Shown: positions 25,246-34,216 of the stretch, piece after piece
How positions within the stretch are numbered: the stretch's first letter is position 1
Layout of the letters: every line of letters begins with the position of its first letter
Source of the DNA: Noviherbaspirillum sp. L7-7A
GTDB taxonomy: Bacteria > Pseudomonadota > Gammaproteobacteria > Burkholderiales > Burkholderiaceae_D
Assembly (NCBI RefSeq): GCF_019052805.1
Contig: NZ_JAHQRJ010000002.1
Span: 310,001-374,000, forward strand
Direction of reading: 5' to 3'
Length of the DNA stretch: 64,000 nucleotides
Notes under the pieces: generated by a model
Seen by the model: the letters and a program-made list of their open reading frames with translations, nothing else
The model's database searches: none
Told to the model about the DNA's origin: nothing
Program-made: the position numbers and the translations under genes

Positions 25246-25448
25246 ACGCGCAGGCTTACCAAGTCACAGCCACGCAACTTGCTATCAATGGCGAGGTTGA
25301 ACAGCGCCAGATCACGGGCTTTTTCGGCAAGCTAGAGTCTTATTCGGGTGGCCCAAATCTCTTTGAGTTTCAACGGAGCTTTCTGACCAACGAGCCTGCC
25401 TTTGTTCCAGGGAACCGACGTCTTGGAAATTTCAGTATGAGATTTCAT
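25246..25448 (-). pseudogene. N-terminal half of a tyrosine recombinase (integrase), cut by IS3
   Basis: From an ATG at 25448 with GAAGGAGA just upstream, the frame reads KSHTEISKTSVPWNKGRLVG, QKAPLKLKEIWATRIRL, an in-frame TAG, LAEKARDLALFNLAIDSKLR and GCDLVSLRV, where the IS3 right end begins. This is the N-terminal half of the short phage-type integrases common in this order; the Arg in SKLRGCDLV is the first catalytic Arg. An internal stop and the IS junction kill it. The missing half is not on the other side of the IS; a C-terminal half of the same family occurs at 55803-56030. Confidence 0.75.
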
Positions 25449-25559
25449 GAGAGTCTCCTTCAATGAAAGGACTCCCATTGTGGTCAGGCAAACGGACGCT
25501 CAACGACCCAAAACAGACCTCGCGTAGTCAACAACCATTGCCAAAGTGGCGACTAGCGC

Positions 25560-26456
25560 TTATACGGATCGGTGCCGAAGCGCATCCACCACAAGCTCGA
25601 AGGCCCGTGAGGGTTGACGCCGGCTCGGATAATACAAGTAGTAGCCGGGGAAGGTCGGCGACCAGTCTTCCAGCACAGGTACCAGTCGACCGCTCTCGAT
25701 GTGCTGCTGCGCGAGTGTCACGGGCACATACGCAATGCCAATGCCGGCCAGCGCGCCCTCCAGCATTTGCGGCGTCGTGTTGCCAGTGAATTGCCCCCGC
25801 ACCTGTACCTCCAGCATACCGCTATCCTTTTTGAATTCCCAAGCATATAACCCGCCGTGGGTCGCCAGCCGCAGATTGATGCAGTTGTGTGCCACTAGGT
25901 CCTGCGGCCTCTCCGGGCGCCCATGCGTTTCGAAGTAGCTCGGCGTCGCGACGACTGCCATGCGCAGGTCAGCTGTGATGCGTACCGCGATCATGTCCTG
26001 CGCTACCTGATCGCCGAAGCGTAGGCCTGCGTCAAAGCGCTCGGCCAAGATGTCAACCATTCGGTTGTTGATGTCGATTTCGATATTGATGTTGGGGTAC
26101 TTCGTCATTAATTCCGACAACTTGGGCCATAGAAAGCTGCTTGCCCCATAGTCAGAGGCAGTGATCCTGATCGTACCAGCAGGTTTGTCCCGATTGCTAT
26201 CGAGCTCAGCCAGCCCGGCTGCGATTCCTTCGTAATGTGGTGCCAGGCTTGCCAATAGACGTTCGCCTGCCTCCGTCGGCGACACGCCACGCGTCGTACG
26301 CGTTAGCAGGCGTACGCCCAAGCGCGACTCCAAGCTTTTGATTGTATGGCTTAGCGACGGTTGCGCAACGCCGAGCTGGGCGGCAGCGCGCGTGAAGCTA
26401 CGTTCGCGGGCGACGACGATGAAAGCTTGCAAATGGTTGAAATCAACATGTGGCAT
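25560..26456 (-). CDS. LysR family transcriptional regulator
   Basis: 298 residues. HTH at about 8-60 (RAAAQLGVAQPSLSHTIKSL, RLGVRLLTRTTRG), then the LysR substrate-binding domain with the two-lobed fold to the end. Of the group that controls adjacent SDR/aldo-keto reductase genes. It is divergent from the SDR gene with a 106-base gap, which is probably its binding region. Intact and of normal length. Confidence 0.92.
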   Translation of the reverse strand: MPHVDFNHLQAFIVVARERSFTRAAAQLGVAQPSLSHTIKSLESRLGVRLLTRTTRGVSPTEAGERLLASLAPHYEGIAAGLAELDSNRDKPAGTIRITASDYGASSFLWPKLSELMTKYPNINIEIDINNRMVDILAERFDAGLRFGDQVAQDMIAVRITADLRMAVVATPSYFETHGRPERPQDLVAHNCINLRLATHGGLYAWEFKKDSGMLEVQVRGQFTGNTTPQMLEGALAGIGIAYVPVTLAQQHIESGRLVPVLEDWSPTFPGYYLYYPSRRQPSRAFELVVDALRHRSV

Positions 26457-26562
26457 TAATAGATATTTCGTATAAGCCTATGTCGATCTTAGCATCTAAT
26501 CCAATAGCCTGTGGCGAAGTAAAGTGCGGCTCTTATCACCAAACTTCGTCTCAGGAGAAGAC

Positions 26563-27324
26563 ATGCACCTTTCATTCGAAAACAAAGTTGCGCTGGTTAC
26601 CGGAGCAGGGTCAGGCATCGGCTTGGTAACAGCAACGGCATTCGCTCAGGCTGGTGCCGCAGTAATACTTGCCGACATCGACGAAGCTGCGGTCAGTGCT
26701 GCGGCACAAGCACTGGTGGCGGCAGGGCACAAAGCAATGGCAATTGGCTGCGACGTGGCTGACGAGCGGGAGGTCGCTTCCATGGTCGAGAAAACCGTCG
26801 CCACATTTGGTCGGCTTGATGTAGCTTTCAACAATGCCGGGATCCAAGTGCCCGTCGCAGAGACTGCCGATGCTAGTGGCGCCCACTTCGATCGCATCAT
26901 AGCGACCAACCTGCGCGGTGTGTGGAACTGCGCGAAGCACGCGCTTCGTCACATGCGCATCCAGGGAAGCGGAGCAATAGTTAATACCTCGTCGCAGGCT
27001 GGCCTTGTGGGTACCGCCGGCCTGGGTGCCTATACGGCGTCTAAGCATGGGGTGATTGGTCTGACCAAGTGTGCGGCACTTGAGTACGCTGCCGTGGGTA
27101 TACGGATCAATGCAATCTGTCCTGGCGCCATCGACACGCCAATGGTCCAGCAGGCGCTGGCTGACGAACCTGACACTATGAAGGCAGTAATTGCCGAAAT
27201 TCCGGTAGCGCGTCTTGGGCGCTCGGAAGAAATCGCTTCTACGGTGCTTTGGCTATGTAGTCCAGGGGCGGGCTTTATGACTGGTCAGGTCATTGCAATC
27301 GATGGAGGCTTTACGATAAGGTAA
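26563..27324 (+). CDS. SDR family oxidoreductase
   Basis: 253-residue classical short-chain dehydrogenase. Cofactor motif TGAGSGIG (about residues 14-21), Asp-containing loop CDVADERE, NNAG near residue 90, catalytic Ser in NTSSQAGLVG and the YTASKHG (Tyr/Lys) motif near residue 157; C-terminal IDGGFTIR is typical. NAD(H) is suggested by an acidic residue (ADIDEAA) after the second strand. The ATG at 26563 has AGGAGA five bases upstream. Divergent LysR neighbour is the likely regulator. Substrate not deducible. Confidence 0.92.
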   Translation: MHLSFENKVALVTGAGSGIGLVTATAFAQAGAAVILADIDEAAVSAAAQALVAAGHKAMAIGCDVADEREVASMVEKTVATFGRLDVAFNNAGIQVPVAETADASGAHFDRIIATNLRGVWNCAKHALRHMRIQGSGAIVNTSSQAGLVGTAGLGAYTASKHGVIGLTKCAALEYAAVGIRINAICPGAIDTPMVQQALADEPDTMKAVIAEIPVARLGRSEEIASTVLWLCSPGAGFMTGQVIAIDGGFTIR

Positions 27325-27477
27325 AGACATGTCCGCTTCTGGCCGAACGCCGCCCAGCAGGCTACTCGCTAAATACAGTTAAGTTTGTATCGCTACGGGG
27401 CTAATCGAATGAACCGGGTAGCAGATGTGGCGATCATAGCAATGTGGCGACTCTTTCTTGGTCATCCTGAGCTTGCG

Positions 27478-28722
27478 ATGAAACCGTGGATCAAGCATAT
27501 ATTCAAGTTGCCGGTTTGCCTGGCCGGCATGCTCGCCGGATGCGGCGGATCAGGCGGTGATGGCACCAGTCCTGCCACAGGCAGCGCCGGCTTGAGCAGT
27601 GAGCCAGCAGGACAGCCGGCGACGGCTTTTATCCCGCCGTCGGCAGACGCGGCGCCGGCGTTGGCGGCAAAAGCGGTCGCGAGCGGATTGTCCAGTCCGG
27701 TGTTCCTGACCGCACCCGATGGCGATACGCGGCTTTTTATCGTAGAGCGCGGCGGAAGCATACGGATTGTTCAGGACGGCGGGCTGCTGCCTATGCCTTT
27801 CCTCGATATCCGCGGCCGCACGACAACCGACGGCGAACGCGGCCTGCTGTCAATGGCATTTGACCCAGCCTATGCTGAAAATGGCTTTTTCTATGTGTAC
27901 TACACGGACCTGAACGGCGACATCGCTATTGACCGCTACCGCGTTTCAGCAAACCCAGCACAGGCCGACTCCCTCTCGGCTTTGCGAATTCTTTCTATAC
28001 CGCATCCACAGTTCTCAAATCATAATGGCGGCCTCCTGCGGTTCGGGCCCGATGGATACCTGTATGTAGGTACCGGAGATGGTGGCAGCCAAGGTGATCC
28101 CTTTGCTAATGCGCAGAACACTGGGGTGCTTCTCGGTAAGTTATTGCGTATTGATGTTTCGGCCACAAGCGCTGGTACGCTGTATGCCATTCCCGCGACC
28201 AACCCGTTCCTCAACCAGCCCGGGAAGCGCGCGGAGATTTGGGCGTATGGCTTGCGCAATCCATGGCGCTATGCTTTTGATGCGAGCACCAGCCTGCTGT
28301 ATATCGCTGACGTTGGGCAGAACAAGCGAGAAGAAATTGATATTGCACCAACTGAGCAAGGCGGCCTGAATTACGGCTGGAATGTCATGGAAGGCGAAGT
28401 TTGTTTCACCGGCGACGCTTGTGACAGCCGTGGCTTGACGTTACCTGCATTGGAATATGGGCGTGATGGCGGCGCTTGCGCCATCGTTGGCGGATTCGTC
28501 TACCGCGGTGCCGCGATCCCAGGCTTGCAAGGTGTCTACCTGTACTCCGACCTGTGCGCGGGCTGGATCAAGGGGCTTCGTTACGCAAACGGCACTACGG
28601 CAGCGGGCATGGACTTCGGCAGACTCGCCAGCGGCGCCATACTTTCTTTTGGTGAAGATGCGCAACACGAACTTTACCTGCTCACGGTGGAAGGCAATGT
28701 GTATCGCATCGTCGCACGATAG
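27478..28722 (+). CDS. PQQ-dependent sugar dehydrogenase (GSDH) lipoprotein
   Basis: 414 residues. N-terminal lipoprotein signal with lipobox LAGC at about residues 21-24 (AGMLAGCGGSGG). The rest is a six-bladed propeller of the glucose/sorbosone dehydrogenase family (yliI/Asd-like): GLSSPVFLTAPDGDTRLFIV, GERGLLSMAFDP, FSNHNGGLLRFGPDGYLYVG, a Gly-Asp-rich loop TGDGGSQGDP, LRNPWRYAFD and DVGQNKREEID. It probably oxidises an aldose at the outer-membrane periplasmic face using PQQ, but the family also has members without known substrates. The ATG at 27478 gives the correct lipoprotein signal; upstream in-frame ATGs at 27385 and 27409 would bury it. Confidence 0.85.
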   Translation: MKPWIKHIFKLPVCLAGMLAGCGGSGGDGTSPATGSAGLSSEPAGQPATAFIPPSADAAPALAAKAVASGLSSPVFLTAPDGDTRLFIVERGGSIRIVQDGGLLPMPFLDIRGRTTTDGERGLLSMAFDPAYAENGFFYVYYTDLNGDIAIDRYRVSANPAQADSLSALRILSIPHPQFSNHNGGLLRFGPDGYLYVGTGDGGSQGDPFANAQNTGVLLGKLLRIDVSATSAGTLYAIPATNPFLNQPGKRAEIWAYGLRNPWRYAFDASTSLLYIADVGQNKREEIDIAPTEQGGLNYGWNVMEGEVCFTGDACDSRGLTLPALEYGRDGGACAIVGGFVYRGAAIPGLQGVYLYSDLCAGWIKGLRYANGTTAAGMDFGRLASGAILSFGEDAQHELYLLTVEGNVYRIVAR

Positions 28723-28867
28723 CGCCGCGCAGACTTCCGGCCCAGAAAGCGAATCAACGATCGAGTTGTGGTGCCAATGATTGCCACAATGTAGGAGAGC
28801 GGCAAGGGCATTAACCACAGCGCGGCAATGGCGAGGATTCGCTGCCGGTACGCTCCTAACGACGACT

Positions 28868-28951
28868 ATGCATGCAGGCATCGCCGCCCTACTCGCACTG
28901 TGGCCGAGCGCGAATTACCCCACCCGCATTATCAATGTCTTTTTTCGCTGA
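28868..28951 (+). pseudogene. possible N-terminal relic of a Bug/TctC binding protein
   Basis: A 27-codon frame reads GIAALLALWPSANYPTRIINVFFR, which resembles the end of a signal peptide plus the mature start of Bug proteins (YPTRPI-x-VVPF). Three other TTT genes follow downstream on the opposite strand. The resemblance is short, so this is tentative. Confidence 0.3.
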
Positions 28952-29010
28952 CGCTAGCCCGAAGTGCAACTAACACTTTCGACTCGTTGCTGTCATTCGC
29001 TTCAACGATA

Positions 29011-29045
29011 TGACTGGCTCCTATTGAGTACCAAGAAGCCAGTCA
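29011..29045 (-). terminator. stem-loop downstream of tctA
   Basis: Perfect 9-bp inverted repeat TGACTGGCT (29011-29019) / AGCCAGTCA (29037-29045) with a 17-base loop, about 65 bases past the tctA stop. No T-run follows, so termination strength is uncertain. Confidence 0.4.
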
Positions 29046-29109
29046 GCATGAGGAATTCAGGATGGCGACATTTGAATGATCGCCATGCAATCAATATCGC
29101 TTACCCTTC

Positions 29110-30660
29110 TCACGCAGCCTCTTCCTGGAACGCTTCCTCGCGCTTGGACTTGATCGACGGCAGCGCCACGATCACCACCAGCGCCGCAGCCGCCAGCAGC
29201 AGGCCCAGCGAGATCGGCCGCGTAAAGAACACGCTGAAGTCGCCTCGCGACAATAGCAGCGAACGACGGAAGTTCTCTTCCATCATCGGCCCCAGCACAA
29301 AGCCCAGCAGCAGCGGCGCGCCTTCGCAACCGAGCTTGATGAACACATAGCCCAAAACGCCAAAGCCTGCCGTCATGAACACGTCGAACACGCTGTTGTT
29401 GACCGTGTAGACGCCAATGCAGCAGAACACCAGGATCGCCGGGTACAGGTAGCGGTACGGGACCGTCAGGAGCTTGATCCAGATGCCAATCAGCGGCAGG
29501 TTCAAAATCACCAGCATCGCATTGCCCAGCCACATCGACACGATCAGGCCCCAGAACAGCGTCGGGTTGCTGGTCATGACCTGCGGGCCCGGCTGGATGT
29601 TGTGGATCGTCATCGCGCCCACCATCAGCGCCATGACCGCATTGGGCGGAATGCCCAGCGTCAGGAGCGGAATGAACGAGGTCTGCGCCGCGGCATTGTT
29701 GGCCGACTCGGGCCCGGCCAGGCCTTCGATGGCGCCCTTGCCGAACTCGGCGCTGTTCCTGCTGATCTTCTTTTCCATCGTGTAGGCGCCAAACGAGGCC
29801 AAGGCCGCACCGCCGCCGGGCAGGATGCCCAGCATCGAGCCCAGCGCGGTGCCGCGCAGGATGGGCGCCACCATGCGCTTGAAGTCGTCTTTCGACGGGA
29901 ACAGCGTGGTGATCTTGCTGGTGAAGACTTCGCGCTTTTCCTTCTGCTCGAGGTTGGTCATCACCTCGGCAAAGCCGAACACGCCCATGGCCACCGCGGC
30001 AAAGCTCACGCCGTCGGACAGCTCGGGGATGTCAAACGCATAGCGCGATACGCCAGTGTTGACATCCGTGCCGATCACGCCGCCCAGCAGGCCCAGCACA
30101 ATCATGGCAATGGCCTTGACCAGCGAGCCGGAGGCCAGCACCACTGCGCCGATCATGCCCAGCACCATCAGCGAGAAGTACTCGGCCGGGCCGAACTTGA
30201 AGGCCACTTCGGCCAGCGGCACCGCGAAGGCAGCCAGCAGCAGCGTGCCGACGCAGCCGGCAAAGAACGAGCCGATGGCAGCGGTGGACAGCGCCACGCC
30301 GGCACGGCCGCGCCGGGCCATCTGGTAGCCGTCGATACAGGTCACCACCGACGAGGTTTCGCCGGGCAGGTTGACCAGGATGGCGGTGGTGGAGCCGCCG
30401 TACTGGGCGCCATAGTAAATGCCGGCCAGCATGATCAGGCCGCCCAGCGGGGGCAGCGCATAGGTTGCCGGCAGCAGCATGGCGATGGTGGCGATCGGGC
30501 CCAGGCCCGGCAGCACGCCGATCAGGGTGCCGATCAGGGCGCCGATGAAGCAGTAGGCCAGGTTCATCGGCAGGCTCATGGTCAGGCCGAAGACCGAGAA
30601 CGGCTCGGTGGCCAGCACCGCGCCGAAGCCGGTGGAGAGGTTGGCAAGCAGGGTTTCCAT
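29110..30660 (-). CDS. tripartite tricarboxylate transporter large permease TctA
   Basis: 516-residue inner-membrane protein with about 11-12 spans. Conserved TctA segments: IGVLPGLGPIATIAMLLPAT near residue 45, YGAQYGGSTTAILVNLPGET near residue 85 and GILPGGGAALASFGAYTMEK near residue 290. It forms the Na+/H+-coupled transport channel for a carboxylate delivered by a Bug protein. RBS AAGGAG precedes the ATG at 30660 and the gap to tctB is nine bases. Both tct genes are distinctly GC-richer than the five genes upstream of them. Confidence 0.94.
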   Translation of the reverse strand: METLLANLSTGFGAVLATEPFSVFGLTMSLPMNLAYCFIGALIGTLIGVLPGLGPIATIAMLLPATYALPPLGGLIMLAGIYYGAQYGGSTTAILVNLPGETSSVVTCIDGYQMARRGRAGVALSTAAIGSFFAGCVGTLLLAAFAVPLAEVAFKFGPAEYFSLMVLGMIGAVVLASGSLVKAIAMIVLGLLGGVIGTDVNTGVSRYAFDIPELSDGVSFAAVAMGVFGFAEVMTNLEQKEKREVFTSKITTLFPSKDDFKRMVAPILRGTALGSMLGILPGGGAALASFGAYTMEKKISRNSAEFGKGAIEGLAGPESANNAAAQTSFIPLLTLGIPPNAVMALMVGAMTIHNIQPGPQVMTSNPTLFWGLIVSMWLGNAMLVILNLPLIGIWIKLLTVPYRYLYPAILVFCCIGVYTVNNSVFDVFMTAGFGVLGYVFIKLGCEGAPLLLGFVLGPMMEENFRRSLLLSRGDFSVFFTRPISLGLLLAAAALVVIVALPSIKSKREEAFQEEAA

Positions 30661-30669
30661 GTGTGCTCC

Positions 30670-31131
30670 TTAGGTGCCGAGGAAGGTGGGCCACAGCGGA
30701 AACTGCAGACTCAGGGCATAGACGAAGACGAACAGGCACAGCGCCACCAGCACGACGGTGTTGATCAGGGCGGCGCGCCAGCCGAATTCATGGCTGGCAT
30801 AGCTCGACACCAGCACCACGGTGATGAGGGAAATGACCAGGCCCAGGCGCGGCAGGAACAGGCCAAAGAGCACGACCGAGCCGAGGATGAGAATGATGGT
30901 GGACCAGGAAAAGCGGTCGACCTTGTGCGCCTCGGCCTTGGGCGAGAGTGCCATGAGGGCAATGCCGACGCCCATGACGATGAGGATGACGCCGAGTACG
31001 GTGGGAAAGTAGCCGGGGCCCATGCGGGCGGCCGAGCCGAAGGTGTAACGGGTACCAAACCCGGCGAAGAAAAGGCCGAAGGCGGCAAACATCACCCCCG
31101 ACCAGAAGTCCTTCTGGTTCCTAATTAACAT
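30670..31131 (-). CDS. tripartite tricarboxylate transporter small membrane protein TctB
   Basis: 153 residues with four hydrophobic spans. Starts LIRNQKDFWSGVMFAAFGLF, then ARMGPGYFPTVLGVIL, a signature of TctB proteins. It stabilises TctA in the membrane. The ATG at 31131 has AGGAGA nine bases upstream. 129 bases separate it from the SMP-30 gene, the widest gap in the cluster, so tctBA may have an additional promoter. Confidence 0.9.
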   Translation of the reverse strand: MLIRNQKDFWSGVMFAAFGLFFAGFGTRYTFGSAARMGPGYFPTVLGVILIVMGVGIALMALSPKAEAHKVDRFSWSTIILILGSVVLFGLFLPRLGLVISLITVVLVSSYASHEFGWRAALINTVVLVALCLFVFVYALSLQFPLWPTFLGT

Positions 31132-31260
31132 GTTGCAAAGTCTCCTGCTGTTATATGACGCGGCAAATAATTGCGGAATCGGTAAATGCCTGTTACATAC
31201 GGCGTGCCACTTGAAAGCATTGCGCTTGCCTGATTGATCCGGCAAGCCGAACGCAACTCA

Positions 31261-32193
31261 TCAGCTGTGTGAGTACAGATCCATTCCGGCCGTTGGCAAC
31301 GCTGCCTGAAGCACGCTACCCGAGGAAGAATCGGTCAGCACCAATGTGGACGTGCCTGGTCGAAAAGCCACGTTGGTAATGGTGTGTCCTGCGGGACTGC
31401 GCACGAAATGCGTTATCTCACCTCTTGCATTGATAACAAATGCTCCCCCAAGGCTTGCATGGGCTACCACCAGTCCACCGTCGCGGTCGACCGCCATCCC
31501 ATCTGGCCCACTGATGCCAAAAAAGCTTTGGAATACCCCTACTTTTGACACGCTTCCTGCGGAGGGAAGCGGCGCGCGCCAAATCTGGTTGGCCCGGGTG
31601 ACGGCCAGAAAAAGCACTTTGCCATCCTGGCTGAGGGCAAGCCCGTTCGGACTCGGCGCATTGGAAATGAGGCACTCAAGTGATTGCAGATCCGATTGTC
31701 CATGACGCAAGCGATAGACCCGACCCGTCGGGTCTTGCATACCGGTCTGCCCCTGGTCAGTAAAGTAGCAGGCGCCCGCCGCATCAAAGGTTAAATCGTT
31801 TAGACCCTTGAAGGATTCACTGTTACGGTGTCCCAAAAGCGTAGATAGGTCACCGGTTTCGACCTGGAGCCTGAGCAATCCGCGGCGGTAATCAGCGATC
31901 CAGACTGAACCGTCTGCGTGTATCGCCAAACCGTTCGGCCACCCCTCGTACTGCGCGACGCACGCCCACTTCAGGTCAGGCGAGACCCGGAAGATACGCC
32001 CATGGGGAATATCGGTGAGGTATAAATTTCCTGAACGATCGAAGGAAGGGCCCTCCAGGAAGCAATCAACGATTTGCCCGGGCTTGTTGGCATGGGCCCA
32101 TTCGCTCATTACCGGTTTGCGCAACGCAGCAGGCATGCTGGTCAACACCTTGGCGTCTATGACCTGCGGCGGCGAAAAGGAAAGATTCCACAT
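31261..32193 (-). CDS. SMP-30/gluconolactonase/LRE-like protein
   Basis: 310-residue six-bladed beta-propeller. Key segments: EGPSFDRSGNLYLTDIPHGR (Glu metal ligand), EGWPNGLAIHADGSVWIADY, GLNDLTFDAAGACYFTDQG (Asn ligand), APSPNGLALSQDGKVLF (Asn) and ISGPDGMAVDRDGGL (Asp ligand). These are the metal-binding positions of lactonases of this family. It lies in a tight row (22-base gap) with two Bug proteins and a CoA-transferase/lyase pair, suggesting hydrolysis of a lactone precursor of the imported acid. The lactonase role is family knowledge; substrate unproven. Confidence 0.88.
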   Translation of the reverse strand: MWNLSFSPPQVIDAKVLTSMPAALRKPVMSEWAHANKPGQIVDCFLEGPSFDRSGNLYLTDIPHGRIFRVSPDLKWACVAQYEGWPNGLAIHADGSVWIADYRRGLLRLQVETGDLSTLLGHRNSESFKGLNDLTFDAAGACYFTDQGQTGMQDPTGRVYRLRHGQSDLQSLECLISNAPSPNGLALSQDGKVLFLAVTRANQIWRAPLPSAGSVSKVGVFQSFFGISGPDGMAVDRDGGLVVAHASLGGAFVINARGEITHFVRSPAGHTITNVAFRPGTSTLVLTDSSSGSVLQAALPTAGMDLYSHS

Positions 32194-32215
32194 CTCTACG
32201 CTTCTTTCAGTTGAC

Positions 32216-33184
32216 TCATTCTGGTTGGACTTTCGCGTCTTTGGCTGCAGCCCGCCACAGCGCGGCGTCGCGCCGAATCAGTTCGGAAAACTGTTCGGGA
32301 GGAATTCCTCCTGGCTGAGCGCCTTGCTGGGCAAATTGATCGCGTAAGCCTTTGTCTTCCAGCGCCTTGTTGACCAGCGCATGCAACTTGATGATGACCT
32401 CTTTCGATGTGCCCTTGGGTGCCGCCAAGCCAAACCAGTTATTGACGGCATAACTCGGCAAGCCCGCTTCCTTGAACGTCGGAACGTCTGGCAAGGAAGG
32501 CAATCGACGCTCCCCAGTGACTGCCAATGCGCGCACTTTTCCGCCTTTTATTTGCGGCACGGCGGTAGGGCTTGCGGTGACCAGGAGATCCACTTGATTG
32601 GAAATCAGGCCAAGCATCGCCTCGCCAGCGCCTTTATAGGGAACATGAACGACAGGTGCCTTGGCTTCCTTTTTAAATACTTCTGCAGCGAGATGGGTGG
32701 AGCTGCCAGATCCGCCAGACCCAAAGTTCAGCTTGTCCGGGTTCTTCTGTGCATAACTAATCAATTCACCCAGATTTTTGTAGGGGGAACTTGCACTCAC
32801 GATCAGAATCACTGGAGTTTGTGCAATGGTCGTCACCGGAACGATGTCATTGTCATAGTTCCATGGAAGTTTGGCGAACAACGATGGCAGCATTGTGTAC
32901 GTCGTGTCATTGGCCAGAAGCGTGTAGCCATCCGGGGCTGCCTTGGCAACGAAGTTCGTCCCGATCGTACCGCTGGCGCCAGGCTTGTTCTCGACAAAAA
33001 ACGTTTGCTTGGTTTGCTCCGAGAGTTTGGCAGCAATCTGACGTGCTGCGTAGTCGGTCGTTCCACCGGGTGCATAGGGTACGACGATGCGAACCGGTCT
33101 CTCGGGCCAGGTGGCTTGTGCCACAGCGGCAATTGGAAGTACGCAGGCCACAGCAAACGCGCAGCCGGATAGTTTGGCAATCAT
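32216..33184 (-). CDS. Bug family tripartite tricarboxylate transporter substrate-binding protein
   Basis: 322 residues. Signal peptide about 1-23, then the Bug hallmark WPERPVRIVVPYAPGGTTDY, VENKPGASGTIGTNFVAKAA and NDTTYTMLPS. It binds a carboxylate in the periplasm for TctAB. It is the second of two Bug genes in the operon, 26 bases after the first. Having two binding proteins and one permease pair suggests either two ligands or partial redundancy. Confidence 0.9.
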   Translation of the reverse strand: MIAKLSGCAFAVACVLPIAAVAQATWPERPVRIVVPYAPGGTTDYAARQIAAKLSEQTKQTFFVENKPGASGTIGTNFVAKAAPDGYTLLANDTTYTMLPSLFAKLPWNYDNDIVPVTTIAQTPVILIVSASSPYKNLGELISYAQKNPDKLNFGSGGSGSSTHLAAEVFKKEAKAPVVHVPYKGAGEAMLGLISNQVDLLVTASPTAVPQIKGGKVRALAVTGERRLPSLPDVPTFKEAGLPSYAVNNWFGLAAPKGTSKEVIIKLHALVNKALEDKGLRDQFAQQGAQPGGIPPEQFSELIRRDAALWRAAAKDAKVQPE

Positions 33185-33210
33185 GCTGGTCTCCTTTGAT
33201 TGATGAACTT

Positions 33211-34197
33211 TTAGTCTGGCTTAATGCCGGCTTCCCGGATCAGGCTGCCCCATTTTTCCTGTTCAGCTTTAATGAACTTGGCCGCTTGTTCCGGGGAACC
33301 GGTCATAGGGGTGCTGCCTTCAGCTTCCAGCGTGGCGACCAACGCCGGCTGCGCAAGCGCCTTTCCGACTTCTGCGTTCAGGCGTTGCACAATCTCCGGA
33401 GGCGTTCCAGCTGGAGCAACAATTGCCTTCCAATCCATCGCTACGAAGTCCTTGTAGCCGGATTCAGCGACTGTCGGCACATTGGGGAGGAAGGACAAAC
33501 GCTTTTGCGAAGTGACGGCGATCGCGCGCAACTTGCCACCCTTGATCATTCCAGCTACCGATTGGGGTGTGGCAAACATGTAATCGGTCTGCCCGCCAAT
33601 GAGATCGGTGATGGCTGGCGCGGCACCTTTATAGGGAATATTGAGCACCTGGATCCCGGCTTGGCGGCTCAGCATTTCGCCTGCTAGATGACCTACCGTG
33701 CCATTTCCGGCAAGAGCCTGCTTGACCTCGCCCGGTTTGGCTTTTGCGGCTTTTACTGCATCGCCCACCGATTTCCAGGGAGAGTCGGCTCGCACTACCA
33801 TGACTGTCGGAAGCTCGGCCACTAGTGCAACCGGAACGAGATCCTTGGATGCGTTGAATGGCATCTTGGGAATCAGGGTGGAATTGATGGCCAGATTTGC
33901 GGTTTGCCCCATGCCGATGGTGTAGCCGTCCGGCTTGGACTTCGCCACTGCGTCCATGCCGATGTTGCCGTTGGCGCCAGGCTTGTTATCCACCAGGAAG
34001 GTCCATTTGGTATTGCCAGACATTTTTTCCGCGATATGGCGCGTCACCGTATCCGTGCCGCCTCCCGGGGTATAGGGAACGATGAAACGTATTGGCTGAT
34101 TCGGCCAGTTACCGTTTTGCGCAAAACTTGCGCCGGTGGAGAGCGTCATCGCCGTGGCGAGAACGACAAACAAATTTTTGCTGCGGGGGGATTGCAT
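33211..34197 (-). CDS. Bug family tripartite tricarboxylate transporter substrate-binding protein
   Basis: 328 residues with signal peptide (cleavage about residue 27, ASFA), then WPNQPIRFIVPYTPGGGTDT, VDNKPGANGNIGMDAVAKSK and GMGQTANLAINSTL. The ATG at 34197 has AGGAGA upstream; the longer open frame to 34278 runs into the CoA-transferase gene and is not used. Nineteen bases separate it from the CoA-transferase stop. Ligand is probably the substrate of the adjacent CoA-transferase. Confidence 0.9.
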   Translation of the reverse strand: MQSPRSKNLFVVLATAMTLSTGASFAQNGNWPNQPIRFIVPYTPGGGTDTVTRHIAEKMSGNTKWTFLVDNKPGANGNIGMDAVAKSKPDGYTIGMGQTANLAINSTLIPKMPFNASKDLVPVALVAELPTVMVVRADSPWKSVGDAVKAAKAKPGEVKQALAGNGTVGHLAGEMLSRQAGIQVLNIPYKGAAPAITDLIGGQTDYMFATPQSVAGMIKGGKLRAIAVTSQKRLSFLPNVPTVAESGYKDFVAMDWKAIVAPAGTPPEIVQRLNAEVGKALAQPALVATLEAEGSTPMTGSPEQAAKFIKAEQEKWGSLIREAGIKPD

Positions 34198-34216
34198 CTG
34201 ATGTCTCCTACGTAAT

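Noticed and set aside
29602-31128. 508-codon open frame opposite tctA and tctB
   Set aside because: Extremely rich in Gln, His and Gly, as expected from the complement of a GC-rich membrane protein gene; no motif or ribosome binding site.
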